From positions 1 through 33,734 of the IMG/VR virus record IMGVR_UViG_3300035242_000024: DNA of 33,734 nt, one strand, 5' to 3'. Source of the DNA: a virus. The notes below the pieces were generated by a model. It made no database searches and was not told where the DNA came from. It worked only from the letters and a program-made list of their open reading frames with translations. The translations under genes and the position numbers were made by a program. Each line of letters begins with the position of its first letter. The first letter of the stretch is position 1. Shown here piece after piece: positions 26,724 to 33,734 of the stretch.

Positions 26724-28805
26724 TCACTTGCCGAATCGCTTGGGCTGGAAGATCTGCACGGCGGCATTGGAGAGTTGCGCCTTGACGATGCCGTTGACCG
26801 AGCGGGTGACCGTGGCCGTCTGGGTGTACGGGCCAGTGCCGCTGGCGGAGGTCATGTTGGTGACCGTCATCCGCTCCCCCGCGACCAGCACGTCGTACGG
26901 CTCCGAGGTCGTGGACCAGACGTCCCTGACGCTCACCGTCGAGAAGGTCAGCGAGGTGGCCGTCGACGTCGCGCCGGCGCCGAGCGTGGTGCTCGCCGAC
27001 CCGGCCAGGTAGCCGGCGGTTTCCGCGCGCAGCACCTGGAAGACCTCGGCCGGGACGCATTTGAGCGTCGCCGTGTCCTGCGCCGCGTCGCCGCCGCGCT
27101 GGATCTGCACGACCATCAGGTAGATCGTGTCGGCTTCGAATCCGCTGACCGTGATCCAGTCGCCGGGGCGCATGGCGTTGACGGTGCTGCGGTAGGACGG
27201 GAAGGCGAGCAGGTTGACCACGACGGACTGATACCGCGGCCGGTCGAGCGTGCCCTTGGCCAGTTCCCACGATCCGCGGTCGACCATCTGGTCGACGCTG
27301 AGCAGGTTCACCGCCAGCGGCCGCTTGTACCGGCCCACCCCGCTCGGCGGGGCCGCGGTCGACAGCGCGCCGGACGTCTGCTCAACCCGGACTTCGGTGC
27401 CGTCCCAGTTGGTGACGGTGATGTCGTTGGCGACGTCCACGTCGTCGATGACCTTGGTCAGCGGCGGCGAGACGTCAACACCGTAGGTGAGGTTCAGCAC
27501 CGGGGTGGAGTTGAGCAGGTTGGCGTTCATCCGCATCATCAGCGCGATGCCGGTCGGCTCGTCGTAGAGGATGCCGTCCTCGGATACCACGCATTCGGTG
27601 ATCAGGTCGAGCAACTTGCCCGGCTTCTGCCGGCCCATCGGCACGCTCGTGCCGGTGCTGCCGCCGTTGTAGCCGACCAGCCCGGCCTCGGTCATCAGCC
27701 GCAGGAACCTCAACCCGGCCTTCTCGTTCAGGTAGCCGTTGAACGACAGGAGCGGGGACCCGTTGAGCAGGTCGGTGCTGGTGTCGCTGACGGCGAACAT
27801 GTGGCCGTAGGCGGCGCCGGTCGTCCATGCGTTCCCGGATGCGGTCCAGGCCCGAGGCCGCCCGGTCGTGCTGGACGAGAACGTGGCCGAGGTGCCGGTG
27901 ATGATCGAGCCGTCCTGCACGTACCAGGCCGGCTCGTAGGTGACCGTCGACCCGGACACGGTGACCTTCATCCGGCACCGGACCCACTGGGTGACCGCCA
28001 GCGACCCGTACGAAGTGGCCACGTTCGAAAGGAGGGTGCCGTCGCCGTCGGTGACCTGCCAGTTGAACTGGGTGTTGTTGACGTTCCACACCCAGGTCCG
28101 CCCGGCCGTGTCCGTCCAGCTCATGATCGGCAGGAAGGACGCGCTCGACGGCAACGCCGCCAGTTGGGTCGTCCAGCAGATTTGGAAACCGTTGGCGTGC
28201 GCACCGCGGAACCGGCCACCGATGACTCCGTCGGAGCCGATCGAGACACTGCGGTCCGACCCGCCGGCGCCCTCGTCGCCCTGCAGCGTCACCGTGCCCG
28301 AGTAGGTGCCGGCCGGGATGCCGCTGACGATCTGGGCCAGGTTGGACGCGGTCGACGCGTCCTCGAGCGGGTTGTAGCCGAGCAGCGAGGTGTAGGAGCC
28401 GATCTGCCGCCGCATCGGCGAGTCGAGCGGGTCTTCCCACCGGGACATCCGCTGCAGCAGCCCGGCGCCGGTGACCGCCATCGTCGACAGGCCGCGCACG
28501 CCTGGCGTGTGGTTGATGCTGCGGTCCGGCTTCCATGACGCGGCCTCGGTGGTGACCAGCGTGGTGCCGTTCATCTGCAGCCGGGCCGGCGTGTTCCGGC
28601 CGATCTTGCCGTAGAGGGCCGACGCCGGGTTCGTCGAATCCATCGACAGGTCGTCGTTGTTGAGCGTGAACGCCAGCGCGGACGGCTGGACGCCGGTCTC
28701 CGGGTCCGGGCCGATCTGCACAGACCAGGACTCGCCCTCCAGTGACGTGTACGTGGTCCACGCGCCGTCGACGTAGAGCTGCGTGGTGATGGTCGGCAGC
28801 GCCAT
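26724..28805 (-). CDS. baseplate/minor tail protein with inserted beta-sandwich domain
   Basis: 693 residues from ATG 28805. The start (LPTITTQLYVDGAWTTYTSLEGESWSVQIGPDPETGVQPSALAFTLNNDDLSMDSTNPASALYGKIGRNTPARL) is typical of actinophage minor tail proteins that follow the tape measure. Residues about 165-335 (GTVTLQGDEGAGGSDRSVSI, FQICWTTQLAALPSSASFLPIMSW, WVRCRMKVTVSGSTVTYEPAWYVQDG) look like an inserted ConA/LamG-type carbohydrate-binding sandwich. The rest resumes the tail-hub part (EKAGLRFLRLMTEAGLVGY). The stop/start overlap with the tape measure is TGATG. Confidence 0.8.
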   Translation of the reverse strand: MALPTITTQLYVDGAWTTYTSLEGESWSVQIGPDPETGVQPSALAFTLNNDDLSMDSTNPASALYGKIGRNTPARLQMNGTTLVTTEAASWKPDRSINHTPGVRGLSTMAVTGAGLLQRMSRWEDPLDSPMRRQIGSYTSLLGYNPLEDASTASNLAQIVSGIPAGTYSGTVTLQGDEGAGGSDRSVSIGSDGVIGGRFRGAHANGFQICWTTQLAALPSSASFLPIMSWTDTAGRTWVWNVNNTQFNWQVTDGDGTLLSNVATSYGSLAVTQWVRCRMKVTVSGSTVTYEPAWYVQDGSIITGTSATFSSSTTGRPRAWTASGNAWTTGAAYGHMFAVSDTSTDLLNGSPLLSFNGYLNEKAGLRFLRLMTEAGLVGYNGGSTGTSVPMGRQKPGKLLDLITECVVSEDGILYDEPTGIALMMRMNANLLNSTPVLNLTYGVDVSPPLTKVIDDVDVANDITVTNWDGTEVRVEQTSGALSTAAPPSGVGRYKRPLAVNLLSVDQMVDRGSWELAKGTLDRPRYQSVVVNLLAFPSYRSTVNAMRPGDWITVSGFEADTIYLMVVQIQRGGDAAQDTATLKCVPAEVFQVLRAETAGYLAGSASTTLGAGATSTATSLTFSTVSVRDVWSTTSEPYDVLVAGERMTVTNMTSASGTGPYTQTATVTRSVNGIVKAQLSNAAVQIFQPKRFGK

Positions 28806-30964
28806 CAGGTGAACCGGATTCCAAGCTGCGCGGCCCGGCCGCCCTTCGCCGACACCCGGGACGCGATCGCCTGCACGAGCGCGTCGAGGACCGCATCGCC
28901 GCGGATCGGCACCCAGCCGCCGCCATCGCCCGCGGACGCCATCCCCGCGCCGCCGCCGGAACCGGACCCGGCCCGGCTGATGGACGGGATGATCGTGCCG
29001 TTCTGGTTCGGCACGAACACCTCGGGCCGCTTCTCACCCACGATGTAGGGCATGCCAGCCTTCACCGGGCCGCCAGCGGCCCGGCGACCCAACAGCTTGG
29101 CGACATCGACAGCGGCGCTTGCCCCGGACACGCCGACCGTCACGCTGATGTGCTTGGAGTTGGGCAGCTTCGCGATCAGCGCGGCCGTCTTCCGGATCGG
29201 GCCATCGGCGCCCGAGGTGTTCGCGAAAATGTGCGCTACGGGGCTCAACCGTCCGTACTTTTCGAACTCGCCCCGAGTGCGGTCCAGTTCGGATCGCACG
29301 CTGGCGATCTCACCTTTGGTGAGGCCGGCCTTCTGCAGCGCCCGCTGCAGCGCTGGAGTCAGCTTGCCGTCGGCGCTGACCCCAACCTGGTCGGCCGCGT
29401 CACTCAGGTCCAGCGCCGAATCCGTCAGGGCCCGCAGCTTTTCCCTGGCCTGATCGGAGTCCTTGCCGTACTTGCCGACCGCATCGGTGTAGTCCTTCTG
29501 CGCCTTCGTCACGCTCTTCTGCGCCTCGACGAAGCGGAAGAGCGGGTCGACCCGGGCGCGCTCCTCCTTGCCAAGATCGATCAGCGCCTCCCGCTGGAGA
29601 TCGATCGCGGCTGCAGCCTTCTTCGTCTTGTCGGCAACGATTTCCTGCGCGCCGGAAAACCCGGACGCGGCCGAGTTCGCGGTCTTGGCGCCGGCCGCGT
29701 ACTTGTCGAAGGAGGCCTTCGCCTCCGGACCGAGCAGGCCGAGCTCGGCCAGGCCGCCGTAGACGTTCGTCAGCGTGTCGAGCAGGCCGCCGACGACTAT
29801 GATGCCGCCTTCGATCAGGTGGAAGACCTGCTCCAGCGCGCTGGCTGCTGCGGGCGCATCGTCGGCGAGGGTGTCGAACACGCTGCCGATGACCGCGCCG
29901 AGTTCGGGCAGATTCCGGCGCAGGACGTCGATGACCGGGCCGGCCGCGGCGACCGCTTTGTCGACGCCGCCGATCGCACGCTCGATTAGCCCGGACACGC
30001 CCTCGATCAGCGGCTCGACGTAGCCGGAGGCGTGATTGAAGATGCTCGTCAGGTTGCCGGAGATCTTCTCGAACGAGCCCTTGATCTGCTGGATGCCCTT
30101 GAGGGTGGCCGGGACGAACGCGGCCGCCGATTTGTTCAGGCTTTCCATGACCGTGTCGCCGAGGTCCTTGGCCGCGGCCTTCACCCGCACGTCGCGCTTC
30201 GCCAGCATGAAGCCGCCGATCACGCCACCCGCGGCGGTGCCGCCGAGGACCGCCGCGGAAATGGTGGCGCCGACGGCCGGCGACAGGGCAACGGCGGAAG
30301 CAATGACGCCGCCCATGACGCCAGCGCCGATCGGACCGGAGTATTTGCCGGCGGTCTCGCTGAACGACTGGAAGAAGCCCTGAGCGGCTTCCTCGCCGTA
30401 CTGTTCGAGGTTGGAGAGTTCTTTCTCGGCGGCCTGGATCGACTTGGACAGGTCCGAACGCTGGGATGCCGTGCTGGCTCCGACGTAGGCGACCTTGAGC
30501 CGCTTGAGATCGGCCTCCAGCTCCTTGACGCCCTTGGCCGCCTCGGCGACCGGCTTCGGGTCGGGTGTGGGGATCTCGACCGGCTCGGCCAGGATCTTCT
30601 TCGACGCCTCCAGCTTGCGCAGGTCGCCCTGGGTGCGGCGGATCGCCCTCGACAGATCGAGCCGGTCGGCCGCGGTCTGCGCCTCGGCGAAGTCGGCGGC
30701 AAGCTTCTTCAGCTCCCGCTCAACCGAGTCGATTTCACGGTTGAGACGTTCGACGTGCTCGGCTGCGGTCCGGTTACTCTTACCGAACTTTTCGACCTGC
30801 TCATCGGCATGGTCGGACTCTTTGCCGAGTTTCTCCGTCTCGTGCGCGGCCGCAGCGGCAGATTCGCCGACGCGGTCGAGATTGTCGGCGGCGCTCTTGG
30901 TGGCTTGGCCCGTCTTGTCCCGGGCGAGCAGGTCGAGGGTGAGCTGCCGCTTGTTGTCCGTCAC
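28805..30964 (-). CDS. tail tape measure protein
   Basis: 719 residues from GTG 30964. The first 200 residues are coiled coil (NLDRVGESAAAAAHETEKLGKESDHADEQVEKFGKS, VERLNREIDSVERELKKLAADFAEAQ). A hydrophobic Gly/Ala region (about 215-270) follows, with more helices in the middle. The end carries the signature RAAGGPVKAGMPYIVGEKRPEVFVPNQNGTIIPS found at the C-terminus of tape measures. By the usual rule of about 0.15 nm per residue the tail would be near 108 nm. The gene lies directly behind the chaperone pair, as expected. Confidence 0.95.
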   Translation of the reverse strand: MTDNKRQLTLDLLARDKTGQATKSAADNLDRVGESAAAAAHETEKLGKESDHADEQVEKFGKSNRTAAEHVERLNREIDSVERELKKLAADFAEAQTAADRLDLSRAIRRTQGDLRKLEASKKILAEPVEIPTPDPKPVAEAAKGVKELEADLKRLKVAYVGASTASQRSDLSKSIQAAEKELSNLEQYGEEAAQGFFQSFSETAGKYSGPIGAGVMGGVIASAVALSPAVGATISAAVLGGTAAGGVIGGFMLAKRDVRVKAAAKDLGDTVMESLNKSAAAFVPATLKGIQQIKGSFEKISGNLTSIFNHASGYVEPLIEGVSGLIERAIGGVDKAVAAAGPVIDVLRRNLPELGAVIGSVFDTLADDAPAAASALEQVFHLIEGGIIVVGGLLDTLTNVYGGLAELGLLGPEAKASFDKYAAGAKTANSAASGFSGAQEIVADKTKKAAAAIDLQREALIDLGKEERARVDPLFRFVEAQKSVTKAQKDYTDAVGKYGKDSDQAREKLRALTDSALDLSDAADQVGVSADGKLTPALQRALQKAGLTKGEIASVRSELDRTRGEFEKYGRLSPVAHIFANTSGADGPIRKTAALIAKLPNSKHISVTVGVSGASAAVDVAKLLGRRAAGGPVKAGMPYIVGEKRPEVFVPNQNGTIIPSISRAGSGSGGGAGMASAGDGGGWVPIRGDAVLDALVQAIASRVSAKGGRAAQLGIRFT

Positions 30965-30967
30965 AGG

Positions 30968-31458
30968 TCACCCCTTCTGCTTGCGCCAGTGGTCGAGGTG
31001 TTCGACGACCTGGTCGAGGGTGAGTTCGTGCAGGACCGGCGGCGGGACGCCGTGATCGGTGAAGACCGGTTCGATGCCGATCAGGAGGTGACGGACTCCG
31101 TGCTCGGCGCGGCCGAGGAGTCCGGCTCCGGCGTCTCCGCCGCGCCAGAGTCCAAAGGGACCTCCGGCGCCTCTTCCCAAATCGTGCTGTTGACGACCGG
31201 GTTGAAGTCCTTCCACAGCACTTCGTGGCCGCCGCGGTGCACGGCAATCCACATCGCGGCCATGGTCAAGAGGGTGTTTTCCTCACGCAGCCCCCGAACG
31301 ACCTTGATGACCGGTTGGTCGATCAGCTCTTCCAGTTCGATCAGCTCGCGGCCACGCAGGCGCGCCACGGTGGGCTCATCCCAGAGCCACCATCCATCGC
31401 CGAACGCGGCGATGTCGTCCGGGTCGTTGAAGCGGAACTGCAGGCGCTTCAGGCGCAT
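30968..31458 (-). CDS. tail assembly chaperone, frameshifted long form (G-T)
   Basis: The ribosome starts at ATG 31458, shifts -1 on the slippery site at 31153-31159 and goes on to the stop at 30968. Base 31153 is read twice. After EEAPEVPL the long form continues GLWRGGDAGAGLLGRAEHGVRHLLIGIEPVFTDHGVPPPVLHELTLDQVVEHLDHWRKQKG. The C-terminal helix is characteristic of the T domain of siphophage chaperones. It ends three bases before the tape measure start. The long and short forms together guide tape measure folding. Confidence 0.85.
31081..31458 (-). CDS. tail assembly chaperone, short form (G)
   Basis: 125 residues: MRLKRLQFRFNDPDDIAAFGDGWWLWDEPTVARLRGRELIELEELIDQPVIKVVRGLREENTLLTMAAMWIAVHRGGHEVLWKDFNPVVNSTIWEE, then an acidic tail (PLDSGAAETPEPDSSAAPSTESVTS). 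Compact helical domain and acidic low-complexity end are usual for G-type chaperones. It lies directly before the tape measure gene. The short form is made when no frameshift occurs. Confidence 0.85.
   Translation of the reverse strand: MRLKRLQFRFNDPDDIAAFGDGWWLWDEPTVARLRGRELIELEELIDQPVIKVVRGLREENTLLTMAAMWIAVHRGGHEVLWKDFNPVVNSTIWEEAPEVPLDSGAAETPEPDSSAAPSTESVTS
31153..31159 (-). promoter_or_regulatory. -1 programmed frameshift site
   Basis: The minus strand reads C CCT TTG in the zero frame of the short chaperone (codons at 31158-31156 and 31155-31153). This is a canonical X XXY YYZ heptamer with X = C and Y = T. A slip to CCC TTT puts the ribosome in the frame that is open down to 30968. GC-rich sequence downstream (CTCTGGCGCGGCGGAGACGC and on) could give a stimulatory structure, but I did not fold it. 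Confidence 0.85.
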
Positions 31459-31470
31459 GTCAGCCTTTCG

Positions 31471-31932
31471 TCATTCGGCGAGTCGGTCGGCGAGGTCGGC
31501 GAGCACCACCAGCACCTGGCGCTCGGCGAGGTCGGCGGCGTTGTCCAGCGCCCGCGTGTAGAAGGCCGGCCGGATCTGCTGCGCCACCCACGTCTTGCGG
31601 CGGCCGAACACCGGGTGGCGCAGGACGCCGATGTTCAGTGCGGGCAGGTCGCGGCGTTCCCGCTTGCCGACGGCGTGGGTGGCCAGCCGCACCGACGCCT
31701 CCCGGGCCGACGCCCGGCGGGTACGCCGGTGGCGGATGCTGCGGGCCAGCGTCGGCCCGTACCCGGAGGGCATCGACCGCTCGGCCTCGGCGGCGATCTC
31801 CTTCTCCAGCGGGTCGAGGGCCTTCTCCAGGGCTTTCGCCAGTTCCTTGCCGAGGCCCTTGGCGCCCTCGGCCCGGATGTGCGCGGACAGCTTGCGCAGG
31901 TTGTCGATGCCCGCGATCCGCGGATCGATCAC
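31471..31932 (-). CDS. HK97-gp10-like tail completion protein
   Basis: 153 residues from GTG 31932 (GTGA overlap). The chain IDNLRKLSAHIRAEGAKGLGKELAKALEKALDPLEKEIAAEAERSMPSGYGPTLARSIRHRR is followed by ALNIGVLRHPVFGRRKTWVAQQIRPAFYTRALDNAADLAERQVLVVLADLADRL. The HPVFG..K.W..Q...P.F......N pattern is that of HK97-gp10-like proteins of the head-tail interface. Here it lies after the tail-tube genes and not before them, which is a less common order. Confidence 0.75.
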   Translation of the reverse strand: MIDPRIAGIDNLRKLSAHIRAEGAKGLGKELAKALEKALDPLEKEIAAEAERSMPSGYGPTLARSIRHRRTRRASAREASVRLATHAVGKRERRDLPALNIGVLRHPVFGRRKTWVAQQIRPAFYTRALDNAADLAERQVLVVLADLADRLAE

Positions 31933-32348
31933 GTCGTGTTGCGGGCGATGCCGTCGGAGTCGGACAGCGGCCACGAGATGCTGACGGTGGCCAGCTCGCC
32001 GACGCCGTTGCCGAACGGCTGGTGCTGGTTCGGCAGGTAGGAGCCGACGTACTCCGGATTGGTCGCGGTGATCGTGCCGGCGTCCGGCCGGACCTTGACC
32101 ACCACGGGCGCCTTCGTGGCGTACGCGGTGTACAGGGTGATGTCGGTCGCGCTGGCGGCCCAGTCCTGGTTGAACTCCAACGCGATCGTCGAGTCTTGCA
32201 GGCCGAACACGCGGGACCGGGCGGTATCGCCGAACGCGGTGTCTTCGAGGGCCTCGTACTCCATCGGCAGGGTGACGGAGCGGCCGAAGCCGGACATGAC
32301 CACCGCGTTGATCTCCAACCGGCAGTTGAGTAGTGCCTGGGCGCCCAT
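31929..32348 (-). CDS. second tail-tube-like protein
   Basis: 139 residues from ATG 32348 with an AGGAGGGG ribosome binding site. CRLEINAVVMSGFGRSVTLPMEYEALEDTAFGDTARSRVFGLQDSTIALEFNQDW matches the tail-tube pattern (strand, V.L..E.E.L.DT.FGD..R....GL.D..I.L.F.QDW). The neighbour at 32359-33099 shows the same pattern. It is shorter than usual major tail proteins. A minor tube or tail-tip subunit, or a paralogue that stacks on the tube, is possible. Confidence 0.65.
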   Translation of the reverse strand: MGAQALLNCRLEINAVVMSGFGRSVTLPMEYEALEDTAFGDTARSRVFGLQDSTIALEFNQDWAASATDITLYTAYATKAPVVVKVRPDAGTITATNPEYVGSYLPNQHQPFGNGVGELATVSISWPLSDSDGIARNTT

Positions 32349-32358
32349 CTGGCCCCTC

Positions 32359-33099
32359 CTATTTGAAGCCTGCGACGCAGGCGATGGTGTGGCTGCCGGT
32401 GATGGCCGTGATCCGTAGCCGCCACCAGGTGTCGGTGATCGGCCCGGCGACCCGGGTGCCCCAGGTCCCGCCGACGGTGGTGATCGGCCCGAACGTGATC
32501 CGGGTGGTCGGCGCGCCGAACGTGTTGTCGACGTTCGACTCGATGACGCCGGTGATGGTGGTGCCGACGGCGAACTCGTGGAACGCGGCGTACAGGTACT
32601 GGCTGGCGCCGACCGCACCCAGCTGCTGCGCGGTGCCGGTCGCCCCGGTCGCCGAGACGACCGCCTTGGTCTTGAGGACCTTCCCGCGCACCGCAGCGAC
32701 TGACGCCAGGCCGGTGCCGCGGGCGGACTGCGCGGTCAGCCGAAACGGGATCAGCTCACCGACCGGGCCGAACGGCTCGTACGACGCCTGCTTCGCCCGG
32801 TAGAAGTAGGCCGCCGACGTTTCCAGGCCGTCGAACGAGTTGGTGATCACCTGGGATGCGCCGCCGAGGGCGGTGAACGCCACCGGGTCGACCGCGGCGC
32901 CAGCAGCACCTGACTGCCAGAAACCGGCCTCGTCGAGCTGGCAGTCCTCCAACCCTGCCGCCCGGACGCGGGCGGTGCACCCGTACACGGTGGCGTCCAG
33001 GGCGTCGTACGACAGGTTCAGCACCGTGTTGTTGCCGTCGCCGGTCATGTCGTAGCCGCCGAACCAGGTGGTGACCGCGAGCGCGGCCTGGCTGCCCAC
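32359..33099 (-). CDS. major tail (tube) protein candidate
   Basis: 246 residues from GTG 33099. MTGDGNNTVLNLSYDALDATVYGCTARVRAAGLEDCQLDEAGFWQSG is the typical N-terminal pattern of siphophage tail-tube proteins (D.SG..N.V.L.Y..D.L..T.FG.......AGL.D....GFW). The following part is beta-rich with a second similar unit, and the length fits. Its position between the tail terminator and the chaperones also fits. The gene next to it is a second, shorter tube-like protein. Confidence 0.75.
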   Translation of the reverse strand: MGSQAALAVTTWFGGYDMTGDGNNTVLNLSYDALDATVYGCTARVRAAGLEDCQLDEAGFWQSGAAGAAVDPVAFTALGGASQVITNSFDGLETSAAYFYRAKQASYEPFGPVGELIPFRLTAQSARGTGLASVAAVRGKVLKTKAVVSATGATGTAQQLGAVGASQYLYAAFHEFAVGTTITGVIESNVDNTFGAPTTRITFGPITTVGGTWGTRVAGPITDTWWRLRITAITGSHTIACVAGFK

Positions 33100-33100
33100 G

Positions 33101-33424
33101 TCAGGCCTCGGTGGTCTTCGGCGCCTTCACCGCTACAGCCGGAAGCGGCTTGATGAAGCCGGTGTAGAGCAGTGCCGGGATGTGAGTCTCGACCGGGTCG
33201 AGCCACACCGTGCCGGACGGGATGTCCTCGCCAGTCTTCGCGCAGGCGATGGCCAGTTCCTCTTGGTCAACGCCGAGGTCGCGGTGCGGGATGACGACCT
33301 CGAACGCCTGGAACTGGTCGCCGTAGGCGGCGACGTAGCAGGCCCGGCAGTACTTGATCGGCCGCTTGCCGGTCCCGATCGCCGGCTTGCCGTCGTTGTT
33401 CTCGCACATCTTGAGCAGGTCCAC
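33101..33424 (-). CDS. small hypothetical protein in tail region
   Basis: 107 residues from GTG 33424 (or ATG 33409). VDLLKMCENNDGKPAIGTGKRPIKYCRACYVAAYGDQF has Cys at two places that can form a zinc site (C..KYCRAC). The remaining sequence (FEVVIPHRDLGVDQEELAIACAKTGEDIPSGTVWLDPVETHIPALLYTGFIKPLP) is not recognised. It is located between terminator and tube genes. It may be a minor tail component or an unrelated insert. Confidence 0.65.
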   Translation of the reverse strand: MDLLKMCENNDGKPAIGTGKRPIKYCRACYVAAYGDQFQAFEVVIPHRDLGVDQEELAIACAKTGEDIPSGTVWLDPVETHIPALLYTGFIKPLPAVAVKAPKTTEA

Positions 33425-33435
33425 GGTGCTGCCTT

Positions 33436-33734
33436 TCAGGTCCGGTAGGACATCAGTTCGACGGTCAGGGTCAGCACGGCGCCGGCGCCGTCGTCGTCGA
33501 TCCAGCCGGCCAGGGCGACGGCCGCGACGGTGGCCTTCTTCAGCTCGGCGAGGTCGCCGAGGGTCCAGTTCGCGGCGATGTAGTCGCCGATCACGTCGCC
33601 GATCTCGTCCGCGCGGGCCTCGGCGGTCTCGGTGGTTTCCTGGCCCGGCTTGTAGACCCGGATCACCAGCGGGAAGGACAGCTCCTCGGAGCGCCGCACC
33701 CGGCCACCCCCGGCGAACGCCTGCAGCGTCACCG
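33436..33734 (-). CDS. tail terminator protein, 5' end outside window
   Basis: The frame is open at the right edge; the visible part is about 98 residues: SFPLVIRVYKPGQETTETAEARADEIGDVIGDYIAANWTLGDLAELKKATVAAVALAGWIDDDGAGAVLTLTVELMSYRT. A strand, an ADEIGDVI..Y.A.N.TL.D helix region, and a final G..LTL.V.L...R strand form the pattern of siphophage tail terminator (lambda gpU-like) proteins. It precedes the tail tube gene as usual. The start codon is not in the window. Confidence 0.7.
   Translation of the reverse strand, partial: VTLQAFAGGGRVRRSEELSFPLVIRVYKPGQETTETAEARADEIGDVIGDYIAANWTLGDLAELKKATVAAVALAGWIDDDGAGAVLTLTVELMSYRT

Noticed and set aside
26145-28538. Very long plus-strand open frame of about 800 codons
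   Set aside because: It is antisense to the baseplate gene. High GC leaves the opposite frame open; its sequence is Arg/Gly/Val-rich without domains, while the minus-strand product is clearly a tail protein.
30032-31561. Plus-strand open frame of about 500 codons
   Set aside because: It is antisense to the tape measure and chaperone genes, which are certain.

Overview
The window is part of the genome of a temperate, long-tailed (siphovirus-type) phage of a high-GC actinomycete. The G+C content is high and third codon positions are almost all G or C. Many starts are GTG. The small genes include several types that recur in actinomycete phages: a DUF6221-like protein, a DUF6011-like zinc knuckle, many Cys-rich miniproteins and a MGTNFY-type protein. 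The host genus cannot be fixed from sequence alone.

Layout: right of about 23.2 kb all genes are on the minus strand and are transcribed leftward in the usual virion order. They run: tail terminator (cut by the right edge), a Cys-containing protein, two tandem tail-tube-like proteins, an HK97-gp10-like protein, the tail assembly chaperone pair with a canonical -1 slippery site, the tape measure, a baseplate/minor tail protein, two further distal tail proteins, an M15-type endolysin and three small membrane proteins (lysis cassette). A strong bidirectional hairpin closes this operon at 23.2 kb. Between 19.1 and 23.2 kb lies the lysogeny block, mostly plus strand: an HTH repressor, a tyrosine integrase, an AlpA-like excisionase candidate, a GntR/UTRA regulator and a membrane-anchored secreted-domain protein, with two small minus-strand genes interleaved. 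From 19.03 kb down to the left edge runs a very long leftward early operon of about fifty mostly tiny genes, nearly all joined by GTGA, ATGA or TGATG stop/start overlaps. It starts at a promoter embedded in a perfect 13-bp-arm palindrome next to the repressor gene.

Within the early operon I recognise a TFEEYC-motif protein with winged-helix-like features, a GIY-YIG-like (T5orf172/MUG113) protein, an ERF-like single-strand annealing candidate, an HNH nuclease, a sigma-70-region-4-like HTH protein, several XRE or zinc-ribbon proteins, and a winged-helix replication-initiator candidate at 6764-7621. The last carries six DNA-level repeats at 22-23 bp spacing, which look like origin iterons. Terminase, portal, capsid and DNA polymerase genes are not in the window and presumably lie beyond its edges.

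Because phage genes flank the integrase on both sides, the window most likely shows the virion or circular form rather than an integrated prophage. The main points worth a second look are the frame-cycling iterons, the shared operator core of repressor and early promoter, the duplicated start-site cassettes, two apparent frameshifts, a set of interspersed 40-60 residue membrane proteins, and a cluster of clamp-binding-like QxxLF motifs.
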